Assembly (NCBI GenBank): GCA_028351415.1
Contig: JAOMJV010000012.1
Coordinates: forward strand, 1-37,363
Reading direction: 5' to 3'
DNA from: Candidatus Nitrosopumilus sp.
Lineage (GTDB): Archaea; Thermoproteota; Nitrososphaeria; Nitrososphaerales; Nitrosopumilaceae
DNA length: 37,363 nt
A program made the position numbers and the translations under genes. The notes beneath the pieces were generated by a model. The model was not told the origin of the DNA and made no database searches. It worked only from the letters and a program-made list of their open reading frames with translations. This document shows positions 1 through 6,245 of this stretch, in pieces (the first letter of the stretch is position 1; each line of letters starts with the position of its first letter).

Positions 1-12
1 AGTCTATAGGGG

Positions 13-58
13 ATTTTTTCTTTTTATTTTTTTTATTTTTTTTATTTTTTTTATTTAC
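13..58 (+). terminator. T-rich tract, likely terminator of an upstream gene
   Basis: Long T runs broken by single A or C residues lie at the left edge, before the first gene. Archaeal RNA polymerase terminates on U-rich stretches without needing a hairpin, so this is probably the end of a plus-strand transcript from outside the window. The upstream gene is not visible. Confidence 0.5.
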
Positions 59-72
59 ATTCACTAAATTCT

Positions 73-96
73 AATATCAATTGACAATTTGATATT
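73..96. promoter_or_regulatory. Inverted repeat AATATCAA-N8-TTGATATT upstream of rlmN
   Basis: AATATCAA at 73-80 is the exact reverse complement of TTGATATT at 89-96, with an 8-nt spacer. It ends 5 nt before the ATG at 102, where a leaderless or short-leader transcript would begin. It could be an operator for a dimeric regulator. It could also be chance in AT-rich DNA. No TATA box is convincing here. Confidence 0.35.
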
Positions 97-101
97 GTAT
101 T

Positions 102-1157
102 ATGACTGATCTTTATCGACTTCTTCCTGAGGAAATGGAACAACTGGTAATTGATATGGGATATCCTAGATATCGCGCAGATCAAATTTTACTTCCTTTG
201 TATTATAAATTTCCTAAAAATATTTCCGATATCAAACAACTTCCAAAAACTTTGATTGCAGAATTAATTGAATCTGGTTATACTATAGGATCTGCAAAAG
301 AAACTCATCGTATTGTAAGTGAGGATGGTGATACTACAAAATTATTACTTAATTTAACTAATGATAAATCTGTTGAAACTGTTTTGATGCAATATGATCC
401 GTCTAAAATTGGCGGTCATCCAAGATCAACAATTTGTGTTTCAACTCAAATTGGATGTGCTATGGGGTGTGTGTTTTGTGCAACTGGACAAATGGGGTTT
501 GAAACAAATCTAAAAGCTGAACATATTGTATCTCAGGTGATTCATTTTGCAGAACTCTTGCAACAACGAGGTGAACATGTTACAAATTTGGTTTTTATGG
601 GAATGGGTGAACCGATGGCAAATTACGATGAAATGATCAGATCTGTAAAAATTTTAACTCATTCTAGAGGGTTTGGTTTGGGTCAACGTCACATAACTAT
701 CTCTACTATTGGAATTAAATCTGGAATTGAAAAACTAGCTGAAGAAAATTTACAGATTGGTCTTGCAATCTCTTTACATTCGCCAAACAATCAATTACGG
801 AAAACATTAGTTCCTACTGCAACTCCTAATTCTGTTGAAGAAATTATTGAATCTGGTTATAATTATTTTAAGAAAACTGGAAGACGTGTAACTTTTGAAT
901 ATGCTTTAATGGACGGGGTCAATGATTCCCCTCAAATTGCAAATGATTTAGCTGAACTTTTGCGTGGCAATGGTTCGCATGTCAATTTAATTCCTATCAA
1001 TCCAACAGCTGGTGATTTTAAACGACCTTCTAATAATCGGGTTCATGAATTTGAAAGAATTCTATCTTCTGCAGGTGTTAATTGTACAATAAGAATTGAA
1101 AAGGGTACTGAGATCTCAGCTGCATGTGGTCAGCTTAGAACTGATATTATTGGTTAA
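102..1157 (+). CDS. rlmN: RlmN-type radical SAM RNA adenine-C2 methyltransferase
   Basis: The protein (351 aa) has the layout of RlmN, which methylates C2 of A2503 in 23S rRNA and, in bacteria, A37 of some tRNAs. The radical SAM cluster ligands are C119, C123 and C126 (IGCAMGCVFC). C112 and C342 match the extra RlmN cysteines (C118 and the methyl-carrying C355 in E. coli). The glycine-rich GMGEPM motif follows near residue 166. Length is close to bacterial RlmN. RlmN is mainly a bacterial family, so an ancient transfer is possible (inference). Base composition looks like that of its neighbours. The ATG start lies 5 nt after an inverted repeat. Function is well supported; the exact RNA target in archaea is not. 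Confidence 0.93.
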   Translation: MTDLYRLLPEEMEQLVIDMGYPRYRADQILLPLYYKFPKNISDIKQLPKTLIAELIESGYTIGSAKETHRIVSEDGDTTKLLLNLTNDKSVETVLMQYDPSKIGGHPRSTICVSTQIGCAMGCVFCATGQMGFETNLKAEHIVSQVIHFAELLQQRGEHVTNLVFMGMGEPMANYDEMIRSVKILTHSRGFGLGQRHITISTIGIKSGIEKLAEENLQIGLAISLHSPNNQLRKTLVPTATPNSVEEIIESGYNYFKKTGRRVTFEYALMDGVNDSPQIANDLAELLRGNGSHVNLIPINPTAGDFKRPSNNRVHEFERILSSAGVNCTIRIEKGTEISAACGQLRTDIIG

Positions 1158-1211
1158 TTTTTAAAATTATGTTCTAAGTGTTAAAATAGGGCTTTTCAAG
1201 GTTTTACACTC

Positions 1212-1511
1212 ATGGCAACTAAGAAGTCCCATGGTCGTTCACATGGTTTTAAACATAAATCTAGATCTATAATGACAAAAAAATCTCCTAGAGGAGTATC
1301 ATTTTTGTTACGTGAATATGAAGAAGGTCAACAAGCACTTGTAATTATTGATCCTCGTCAACACAAGGGATTACCACACAGAAGATATCACGGTAAAGTT
1401 GGTGTTATCACTAATGTTGGTCGACGTGCTATTACACTTAGTGTCAAATTAGGTAACAAACCAAAAACCTTAATCACTAGATTAGATCACATAAAACCAT
1501 TCGGTGTATAA
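1212..1511 (+). CDS. rpl21e: Large-subunit ribosomal protein L21e (eL21)
   Basis: This 99-aa basic protein matches the archaeal/eukaryotic eL21 family. It has the Lys/Arg-rich N-terminus with SHGRSHGFKHKSR, the central IIDPRQHKGLPHRRYHGKVG signature, and a short SH3-like barrel ending in HIKPFGV. It is full length for an archaeal L21e. It heads a tight cluster with rpoF (2-nt gap), DUF655, ksgA and a HemK-like methylase, a known archaeal arrangement linking ribosome, transcription and rRNA modification. The 54-nt gap upstream is AT-rich and probably carries its promoter. Confidence 0.97.
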   Translation: MATKKSHGRSHGFKHKSRSIMTKKSPRGVSFLLREYEEGQQALVIIDPRQHKGLPHRRYHGKVGVITNVGRRAITLSVKLGNKPKTLITRLDHIKPFGV

Positions 1512-1513
1512 TT

Positions 1514-1840
1514 ATGGAAGAAGTACAAAAAAAACAAGCAATTTCTCTTTCTGAAGTTAAAGATATTTTAGGTAAAGTTGATGTTGAGGAAATGGATCAA
1601 ATCCAACGTTGGACATATGATTACGTTTCAAAATTTTCATCTATAGATGCTAAGGATGCAAAAGACATGAAAAAACAACTTATCAAAGATTGTGAGTTAA
1701 CAGAAGATGAAGCTGTTGAAATTGTTAATATCAGACCAACAAGTATGGCTGAATTACGTTCATTTACATTCGGTTGGAAAAAATTAATTCTTGCTGAAAC
1801 CCTGGAAAAAATACTCAAAATAATCCAGGAGCATTCATAA
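1514..1840 (+). CDS. rpoF: DNA-directed RNA polymerase subunit Rpo4 (RpoF, Rpb4-like)
   Basis: The 108-aa product has the size and helical pattern of archaeal Rpo4/RpoF, the stalk subunit that pairs with RpoE (Rpo7). Diagnostic features are an acidic helical C-terminal region (DCELTEDEAVEIVNIRP) and a location directly after rpl21e, the standard archaeal position. The family is poorly conserved, so synteny carries much of the call. The start is ATG, 2 nt after the rpl21e stop, indicating co-transcription. Confidence 0.93.
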   Translation: MEEVQKKQAISLSEVKDILGKVDVEEMDQIQRWTYDYVSKFSSIDAKDAKDMKKQLIKDCELTEDEAVEIVNIRPTSMAELRSFTFGWKKLILAETLEKILKIIQEHS

Positions 1841-1860
1841 TTTTTCTGGAGCATTAATTT

Positions 1861-2427
1861 TTGCATCGTGCACAATCCCCTACTCGAAAGTATGAGGAAT
1901 ATGCATATGTTTTAGATTTTGATCCTAGAGGCAAATCTTCAACTATACGTGGAAAGAACGGAATTATTATTACTGCAATTGGTGAGGATGGGTTAACTCT
2001 TTTAGAAGTTTTAGGTATTCCCAATTCTACTTTTGAAATTGGAGAAAAAATTTACATTGGTAAGACAGATAGAACTAAAATTCTCTCTGTATTGGGAAAA
2101 ATGGAATATGATAATATTTCATCATCTGCTCAAAGTGATTTACCTACTATTATTGAAAATATTGTGACTGCTAATGAACCGAAATTTGTAGAATACCTCA
2201 ACAATGCAAGACCATTAACTCCACGTATACATGCACTTGAACTGATTCCTGGAATTGGAAAAACATACATGAAAATAATGTTGGAGGAAAGGGAAAAGAA
2301 AAAATTTGAAAGTTACGCTGACTTGAAAGATAGAGTTGGATTCAAAGATCCTGTAAGGCATATCTCTGAAAGAATTTTACATGAAATTTCTGGTGAGAGT
2401 AGAATGAATCTCTTTGTTAAAAGATGA
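1861..2427 (+). CDS. DUF655 protein with helix-hairpin-helix
   Basis: This 188-aa protein matches the archaeal DUF655 family, which is almost always found between rpoF and ksgA. The N-terminal half resembles a small beta-barrel (EYAYVLDFDPRG, then GEKIYIGK). The C-terminal half carries a helix-hairpin-helix (LELIPGIGKTYMK, about residues 128-140), suggesting nucleic-acid binding. The biochemical role is unknown. The start used is TTG at 1861. Its stop overlaps the ksgA start (ATGATAA), implying translational coupling. A role in rRNA processing or modification is inferred from the neighbours only. Confidence 0.88.
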   Translation: MHRAQSPTRKYEEYAYVLDFDPRGKSSTIRGKNGIIITAIGEDGLTLLEVLGIPNSTFEIGEKIYIGKTDRTKILSVLGKMEYDNISSSAQSDLPTIIENIVTANEPKFVEYLNNARPLTPRIHALELIPGIGKTYMKIMLEEREKKKFESYADLKDRVGFKDPVRHISERILHEISGESRMNLFVKR

Positions 2428-3128
2428 TAAAGCGTAAATTATTGGGACAACATTTTCTTAATTCAAAATCTATTGCAGAATTTATTGTTAATGAATCTCA
2501 AATTTCTAAAACTGATGTTGTTTTTGAAATTGGAACTGGACTTGGTATCCTAACTCCATTATTATGCAAAAAAGCTCAAAAAGTTATCTCAGTTGATGCT
2601 GATGAACGTCTCATTAGAAGGGCTAAATCTGAATTCTCTAATCTTCGTAATCTTCTACTGGAGTCAGGTGATGGTTTTAAGAAAAAATATGTTTTTAGCG
2701 TTTTTGTTTCTAATCTGCCTTATTCTAGAAGTAAGGATGCTATTGAGTGGTTAGCCCAAAACTCTTTTTCTCATGGAGTAATAATGGTCCAAAAAGAATT
2801 TGCAGAAAAACTTCTTGCACAGTCAAAAAATAGGCGGGCCATTAGCATAATTGCAACGTATGCTTTTGATATTACAAAAATATCTGATGTTGGAAAGAAT
2901 AACTTCTCACCTCCTCCAAAAATTGATTCCGTAATTTTAAAAATTTCTAAAAAAATTGATATGGATGAAAAATTAATTTCTACGATTAATAATATTTTTT
3001 CTTATAGGCGAAAAACTGTTAAAAATATTTTAAAACAATTCAATAAACAAAGTTCTATAGAGAAACGTGTTGATGAACTTTCAGGGGACGAAATAGTTGA
3101 TCTTGGAAAACAAATTCTTGCAAAATGA
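2424..3128 (+). CDS. ksgA: 16S rRNA dimethyladenosine transferase (KsgA/Dim1)
   Basis: The enzyme dimethylates two adjacent adenines in the helix-45 loop of 16S rRNA during late small-subunit assembly. Visible motifs are GQHFL at residues 8-12, the SAM-binding EIGTGLGILT near 35-44, and the catalytic SNLPY at 96-100. The C-terminal region includes FSPPPKIDSV and SYRRKTVKN, typical of the family's substrate-binding domain. At 234 aa it is somewhat shorter than many archaeal homologues, which reach about 260-280 aa. It overlaps DUF655 by 4 nt and the next methylase by about 32 nt. Confidence 0.95.
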   Translation: MIKRKLLGQHFLNSKSIAEFIVNESQISKTDVVFEIGTGLGILTPLLCKKAQKVISVDADERLIRRAKSEFSNLRNLLLESGDGFKKKYVFSVFVSNLPYSRSKDAIEWLAQNSFSHGVIMVQKEFAEKLLAQSKNRRAISIIATYAFDITKISDVGKNNFSPPPKIDSVILKISKKIDMDEKLISTINNIFSYRRKTVKNILKQFNKQSSIEKRVDELSGDEIVDLGKQILAK

Positions 3129-3639
3129 TGAATATCCTCCATCTGAGGATACTTTTTTTATTGCAAATAACATTGAAAATGAAAAAGGAGATTATGCCTT
3201 AGATATTGGAAGCGGATCTGGATATCTTACAAAATTACTTTGTAACAATTTTTCTTTTGTTGTTGGAACTGATATTAATTATCATGTATTGCAACATCAA
3301 AGTTCTTACAAAACAAATAATTTAATTTGCTGTAATAGTTCGGATGCACTAAAAATAAGATTTGATTTCATCGTTTGTAACTTACCTTATCTTGCAACTG
3401 ATGAAATTTTGGATGTTGCAACTGATGGGGGTGCTGAAGGATTTGAAATACCTAAAAAAATATTTGATTCAGTTTTAAAAAATCTTAAAAAAACTGGAAA
3501 ATTCATTTTTGTTACTTCTTCATTATCAAACTATCAAAAACTCATAGATTATGCTGAAAAATTAGGTCTGAAAACTACTGTTATCGCAAAGAAAAAACTA
3601 TTTTTTGAAGAATTAATTCTTGTAGAGGCAAAAAATTAG
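3097..3639 (+). CDS. HemK/Mtq2-like N5-glutamine methyltransferase
   Basis: This 180-aa Rossmann methyltransferase begins with EYPPSEDTF, the N-terminal signature of the HemK2/Mtq2 group. It has a SAM motif DIGSGSGYL (about 36-44) and the catalytic tetrapeptide NLPY at 95-98, where N(D)PPY is more usual. The family methylates the Gln of the GGQ motif in class I release factors; eukaryotic and archaeal members work with Trm112. Start choice is uncertain: TTG at 3097 overlaps ksgA by 32 nt, and TTG at 3118 also keeps the conserved N-terminus. It closes the rpl21e cluster. Confidence 0.85.
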   Translation: MILENKFLQNDEYPPSEDTFFIANNIENEKGDYALDIGSGSGYLTKLLCNNFSFVVGTDINYHVLQHQSSYKTNNLICCNSSDALKIRFDFIVCNLPYLATDEILDVATDGGAEGFEIPKKIFDSVLKNLKKTGKFIFVTSSLSNYQKLIDYAEKLGLKTTVIAKKKLFFEELILVEAKN

Positions 3640-3681
3640 GAATTTTTATCAAGTAGAATCATTTAATTTCCCATATTTTCA

Positions 3682-3696
3682 GGCATATAATATGCC
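3682..3696. repeat. 15-bp palindrome overlapping the tRNA-Met 5' end
   Basis: GGCATAT (3682-3688), a central A, then ATATGCC (3690-3696). The arms are exact reverse complements, and the last three bases are the first three of the tRNA acceptor stem. In the primary transcript this leader could pair with the tRNA 5' end and compete with the acceptor stem, or it may be a protein site. Chance is possible. Confidence 0.4.
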
Positions 3697-3808
3697 GGGG
3701 TAGCTCAGCCTGGTTAGAGTGCCAGTTCAATTGGTAATCTCTAACGGTTCTCCAACTAAGGCAATACTCATAATCTGGAGGTCGCGAGTTCGAAACTCGC
3801 CCCCGGCA
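3694..3808 (+). tRNA. tRNA-Met (CAT), elongator-like, with a 40-nt intron
   Basis: The acceptor stem GCCGGGG (3694-3700) pairs perfectly with CCCCGGC (3801-3807), and the discriminator is A3808. The D stem is GCTC/GAGT. The T arm is GCGAG-TTCGAAA-CTCGC (3784-3800). The anticodon CAT lies at 3769-3771 in loop CTCATAA. The 5' anticodon strand stops at CCAG (3722-3725) and resumes at A3766, which pairs with T39, so 3726-3765 must be removed. The mature tRNA is about 75 nt. CCA is not encoded. An initiator tRNA would normally have three G-C pairs at the loop end of the anticodon stem, which are absent here, so this is elongator-like (inference). Confidence 0.92.
3726..3765 (+). other. Archaeal tRNA intron at position 30/31 with bulge-helix-bulge
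   Basis: A BHB motif can be read directly. The outer helix is GAG (3717-3719) with CUC (3767-3769). The central 4-bp helix is UGCC (3720-3723) with GGCA (3760-3763). The two 3-nt bulges are AGU (3724-3726) and AUA (3764-3766). Cutting after the second base of each bulge, as archaeal splicing endonuclease does, gives exactly the 3726-3765 intron and restores the 31-39 A-T pair. The inner helix is imperfect. Position 30/31 is not the canonical 37/38 site. Confidence 0.85.
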
Positions 3809-4082
3809 CACAGATTATTCTTAAAAATTTGCAAGTACCCACTTAGATTAAACAGACTCATCTAGGCCGCAATGAATGCAGCAGGTTTTATCTAAAATAG
3901 AAAAATATGCAAAACTATGGATAAATCCTTTTTTACAATTCATAAAATCATACTAAACCCATCAGGGATGAAGTATCCTATTGAAATTAGTATCGATCTA
4001 GATGTAATTTTCTTGCGTTAGATGAAAAATATATGATTAAAAGAAAATATCTCTGTTCTAAATGGAACAATCTTTGATAACT
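3809..4082. other. Intergenic region without a supported gene
   Basis: This is 274 bases between tRNA-Met and the end of the minus-strand wHTH gene. The longest plus-strand reading frame I found starts near 3916 (ATG GAT AAA) and gives about 34 codons, with no recognisable features. I saw no tRNA, repeat or clear structured RNA. Confidence 0.5.
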
Positions 4083-4526
4083 CTAAGAATAATATTCCTT
4101 GAAGCCCTTATCAGTTGGTACTAATTCTGTTTTCATGCCCATTAGTCCTGGTTTTTGTTGAGTTTTCATTAAACCATTTGTTTCTAAATCTTCTAAAATA
4201 GAATTCAACTCTTCATTTGTTAAACCTGTATTTTTTTGAACGTTTTCAAATAGTCTTACACCTCTATGCAATTCACCCAAAACAAGCATGTTTTTGGTTT
4301 GGGGCTTTGAAGATTTTTCAGGTTCTTGGGATTGAGTTGGAGTAGATTGAAATTGTTTATCAGACTGATCCTCATACCTATTAAAATCGGATTCAAATTG
4401 TCTTTGGGGCATTTCCTGAGATTGAAATCCGCCAATTTTGTATTTTCTCAAAACACGAGGCAAAATACGAGCCAATGGAACCATTAAGAAAATTATCAAA
4501 TAAATCCATGAAAAGTCAGCTTCCAT
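4083..4526 (-). CDS. Membrane-anchored protein with C-terminal winged-helix-like domain
   Basis: I do not recognise the family by name. The 147-aa protein has one N-terminal hydrophobic segment (about residues 7-21, WIYLIIFLMVPLARI) followed by basic residues, so the C-terminus is probably cytoplasmic. A Gln/Ser-rich linker spans about 35-78. The C-terminal part, about 80-147, has a helix-turn-helix/wing pattern (NTGLTNEELNSILEDLETNGLM, then a basic beta-like stretch and TDKGFKEYY) resembling winged-helix regulators. It is divergent from the SPFH gene, sharing a 100-bp intergenic region with an inverted repeat. The ATG start is probably leaderless, since a TATA-like AGATTTATC lies about 25 nt upstream. 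DNA binding is inferred, not shown. Confidence 0.7.
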   Translation of the reverse strand: MEADFSWIYLIIFLMVPLARILPRVLRKYKIGGFQSQEMPQRQFESDFNRYEDQSDKQFQSTPTQSQEPEKSSKPQTKNMLVLGELHRGVRLFENVQKNTGLTNEELNSILEDLETNGLMKTQQKPGLMGMKTELVPTDKGFKEYYS

Positions 4527-4547
4527 AATAACGGATTAACTAAACAG

Positions 4548-4603
4548 GATAAATCTGTTGAGGCAGATTATTCCATAGTACAAGAAGGCTGTATGGGTAT
4601 AAT
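4548..4603. promoter_or_regulatory. Divergent promoters with inverted repeat AATCTG-N6-CAGATT
   Basis: On the minus strand, AGATTTATC (4556-4548) is a TATA-like box about 25 nt before the wHTH ATG at 4526. On the plus strand, TATAAT at 4598-4603 lies about 25 nt before the GTG at 4627. Between and partly over the minus-strand box is AATCTG (4552-4557) - 6 nt - CAGATT (4564-4569), an exact inverted repeat. The layout suits an operator controlling the wHTH gene or both genes. Confidence 0.45.
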
Positions 4604-4626
4604 AGTGGGGGATAACTAGCAATGAT

Positions 4627-5490
4627 GTGTCAAAATATCAATCATCATCACCTTCCGTAAACACAGGCGCAGCAAAAATAGTTGTTGCAGCCGTTATTGT
4701 TCTTATCGTAATAGCAGTAGTAGCATCTTCATCTGTAAAAATTGTAGATGCAGGTAATAGAGGCATACTAACACATTGGAACGCAGTAGATCTAACAAAT
4801 CCACCTTTAGATGAAGGTATTCACTTTGTTATTCCATTCCAAGATGACGTAATCCAAATGGAAGTTCGTACACTAAAGTATGATACATCAACTAGAAGTG
4901 CATCACAAGATCTTCAAACAGTTCAAACTACAGTTACCGTAAACTATCACCCAGATACAGAAAAAGTTCACTTCCTTTACAAAGAAATTGGCTTATCCTA
5001 TGAAAATAGAGTTATTCAACCAGCAATCGATGAAACAGTAAAACAGGTATCTGCAAATTATAATGCTGAAGAATTAATTACTAAAAGACCACTAGTCAAA
5101 GCAGATATTGAGAATGCAATTAGAGATAGATTAAATCAATTCTATATAGAGACAGAAGTAATTTCAATTACGGACTTTGAGTTTTCACCATTATTTGCAA
5201 AAGCAATTGAATCTAAAGTAGAGGCAGAACAAAAAGCCCAAAAAGCAGAAAATGATCTTATCAGAATAGAGGTAGAGGCAAGACAATTAGAAGCTCAAGC
5301 AGTAGGTTTAGCAGCAGCAAACGTTGCAGAAGCACAAGGTGAAGCAGAGGCAATTGGAATTATCAATGATGCATTGTCAAACAATCCGTTCTACATAGAA
5401 TGGCTAAAGACACAAGCATGGGACGGTAAACTTCCACTAGTAGTAGGTGAAGGCGGAACTCCATTCATTTCAATTCCAACTACACCATAA
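4627..5490 (+). CDS. SPFH/band-7 (prohibitin/stomatin-like) membrane protein
   Basis: The 287-aa protein has one strongly hydrophobic segment at about residues 17-36, a band-7/SPFH domain (from VDAGNRGILTHW through FYIETEVISITDFEFS), and an Ala/Glu-rich coiled-coil helix at about 193-250 (EAEQKAQKAENDLIRIE...). It closely resembles prohibitins in the DEGIHFVIPFQDDV and RTLKYD segments. Such proteins form large rings on membranes and often control membrane proteases or microdomains. The GTG at 4627 fits a leaderless transcript from the TATAAT at 4598. ATGs at 4622 and 4625 are in other frames. The 3' flank is a 41-bp tandem array. Confidence 0.92.
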   Translation: MSKYQSSSPSVNTGAAKIVVAAVIVLIVIAVVASSSVKIVDAGNRGILTHWNAVDLTNPPLDEGIHFVIPFQDDVIQMEVRTLKYDTSTRSASQDLQTVQTTVTVNYHPDTEKVHFLYKEIGLSYENRVIQPAIDETVKQVSANYNAEELITKRPLVKADIENAIRDRLNQFYIETEVISITDFEFSPLFAKAIESKVEAEQKAQKAENDLIRIEVEARQLEAQAVGLAAANVAEAQGEAEAIGIINDALSNNPFYIEWLKTQAWDGKLPLVVGEGGTPFISIPTTP

Positions 5491-5838
5491 AATAACAAGT
5501 AGGAATTACTATCATCCAGTTTTATGATAAAATAACTAAGTAGGAATTACTATCATCTAGTTTTATGATAAAATAACTAAGTAGGAATTACTATCATCTA
5601 GTTTTATGATAAAATAACTAAGTAGGAATTACTATCATCTAGTTTTATGATAAAATAACTAAGTAGTAATTATTATCATCTAGTTTTATGATAAAATAAC
5701 TAAGTAGGAATTACTATCATCTAGTTTTATGATAAAATAACTAAGTAGGAATTACTATCATCTAGTTTTATGATAAAATAACTAAGTAGGAATTACTATC
5801 ATCTAGTTTTATGATAAAATAACTAAGTAGTAATTATT
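5491..5838. repeat. Tandem array of a 41-bp unit, eight full copies plus a partial
   Basis: Units begin at 5500, 5541, 5582, 5623, 5664, 5705, 5746 and 5787, exactly 41 bp apart, with an 11-bp partial copy at 5828. Most copies start TAGGAATTACTATCATC and include TTTTATGATAAAA, an imperfect dyad. The copies at 5664 and 5828 share the variant TAGTAATTATT, 164 bp (four units) apart. The copy at 5500 has one C for T, and the tract before it lacks one T. The array fills the space between converging genes, and the stop codon of the 5834 gene is inside the last copy. No open frame runs through it. Confidence 0.97.
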
Positions 5839-6136
5839 GTTCTCTGGATTTATCATTGTCTCTAATTGCATCATACATAGTTAGAAATTGCTCTGGTTCG
5901 TTTCGCCTATATTTTTTTTCAATTTTTTTAATTTCATTATCAGATAATGATTCATTTTTAATTTCATAATACTCTTTAATTATTTCAAAAGGCGATTTTT
6001 TAATATTATATTTTTCAAGTGTTTTATTTATGGATCGTTTAGAAAGAAAATCACGAAGTAATAATGCATATACAATATAGCTAGAAGCGGCAATCAGAGT
6101 AACTATCAATATAGGGATTATGATGACGGCTGCCAT
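5834..6136 (-). CDS. Small single-pass membrane protein, unknown function
   Basis: This 100-aa product is not recognised. Residues 2-28 are hydrophobic (AAVIIIPILIVTLIAASSYIVYALLL), and the rest is charged, helical and cytoplasmic-looking (Lys/Glu-rich, ending RDNDKSREQ). The ATG at 6136 is the natural start. Its stop codon (TTA on the plus strand at 5834) lies in the terminal partial copy of the 41-bp array, so array expansion has reached exactly to its 3' end. Codon use matches its neighbours. It may be lineage-specific. Confidence 0.65.
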   Translation of the reverse strand: MAAVIIIPILIVTLIAASSYIVYALLLRDFLSKRSINKTLEKYNIKKSPFEIIKEYYEIKNESLSDNEIKKIEKKYRRNEPEQFLTMYDAIRDNDKSREQ

Positions 6137-6245
6137 ACAATACTGAGGGATAATTGTATATTTCTTTGTTATTCTTTTTTGCTAAGTGGAGTTTTTTAAA
6201 AAATCAAGTTAATGTTAAATGTAGTATTTTCATATTTTAACTAAA

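Noticed and set aside
3694-3808. tRNA-Met as an integration (att) site
   Set aside because: No integrase gene is near, and I saw no second copy of the tRNA 3' end in the window.
3916-4020. 34-codon plus-strand reading frame after tRNA-Met
   Set aside because: It has no motif, no start signal and is too short to distinguish from chance in AT-rich DNA.
5491-5838. CRISPR array
   Set aside because: The repeat is continuous with an exact 41-bp period and no unique spacers, so it is a minisatellite, not repeat-spacer DNA.
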